Source: Brevibacterium moorei (GTDB taxonomy: Bacteria; Actinomycetota; Actinomycetes; Actinomycetales; Brevibacteriaceae). From it: a stretch of 35,032 nucleotides of DNA. The stretch covers positions 1-35,032 of the forward strand of contig NZ_JANIJX010000028.1 of NCBI RefSeq assembly GCF_024580735.1, in the 5' to 3' direction. The notes under the pieces were generated by a model, which ran no database searches, was not told the origin of the DNA, and worked only from the letters and a program-made list of their open reading frames with translations. Positions 34,941-35,032 of the stretch are shown piece after piece (positions within the stretch are counted from its first letter, which is position 1; every line of letters starts with the position of its first letter). The position numbers were made by a program, and so were the translations under genes.

Positions 34941-35032
34941 CTAGTTTCTGACTGCTTCGTGCTCCGGCAGGTTGATACCCACGACGTGGGGCGGCTTCGG
35001 AGTCACCGGACGTGACTTGAAGCGTCCCCGGT
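34941..35032 (-). CDS. 3' end of an unidentified gene (partial)
   Basis: On the minus strand a frame enters at the window edge and ends at TAG 34941-34943. The 29 visible residues end with VVGINLPEHEAVRN. The codons have mostly G/C third positions, while the other two minus frames either stop early or have AT-rich third positions, so this looks coding. A start cannot be seen and no family is recognisable from so short a piece. It would converge on the amidase gene. Confidence 0.4.
   Translation of the reverse strand, partial: RGRFKSRPVTPKPPHVVGINLPEHEAVRN

Overview
The window reads as chromosomal DNA of a high-GC actinomycete (Actinomycetota, most like Micrococcales such as Brevibacterium or its relatives). 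The clues are strong G/C third positions, GTG/TTG starts, a DtxR/IdeR-type iron box, a ferrochelatase with a C-terminal Cys cluster, and a perfect 14-bp parS-like palindrome of the form used by actinobacterial ParB. The genus is inferred only from this gene content. I see no rRNA, tRNA, CRISPR array, phage or complete insertion sequence.

Layout. 1-276: non-coding, with three imperfect direct repeats. 277-7056: housekeeping and metabolism (CopC-like copper protein, HSL-type hydrolase, glycerate kinase, MFS exporter, rhodanese plus phosphoglucomutase). 7138-11828: a compact set of MarR regulator, flavin-type stress protein, ferrochelatase, divergent TIGR01777 epimerase and photolyase, which looks like a light/porphyrin stress module. 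11917-17521: CoA metabolism (succinyl-CoA:acetate CoA-transferase, crotonase, TetR, CaiB CoA-transferase, divergent APH-like kinase) with a candidate shared TetR operator. 17772-18329: FMN reductase behind a long palindrome. 18622-25666: a GcvPA/GcvPB-like pair tightly coupled to a COG3199 NAD-kinase-like gene, then a PucR regulator broken by an in-frame stop, then an epoxide-hydrolase-like enzyme. 25674-32862: an iron-regulated catecholate siderophore operon on the minus strand (DHB-AMP ligase, aryl carrier protein, C-A-T-TE synthetase with a serine code, phosphopantetheinyl transferase). 33090-34826: a secreted PGRP-type amidase. The last 90 bases hold the C-terminal end of an unidentified minus-strand gene.

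How the genes fit together. The siderophore operon contains activation, carrier, condensation/release and carrier priming, but no genes for making 2,3-dihydroxybenzoate, export or uptake; these must lie elsewhere. The GcvP-like operon lacks gcvH and gcvT and has altered motifs, so its substrate may not be glycine. It is the best candidate here for an undescribed system.

The most surprising single signal is the parS-like site embedded in the adenylation-domain coding sequence of the siderophore synthetase. If functional, it places this window in the origin-proximal, ParB-bound part of the chromosome.
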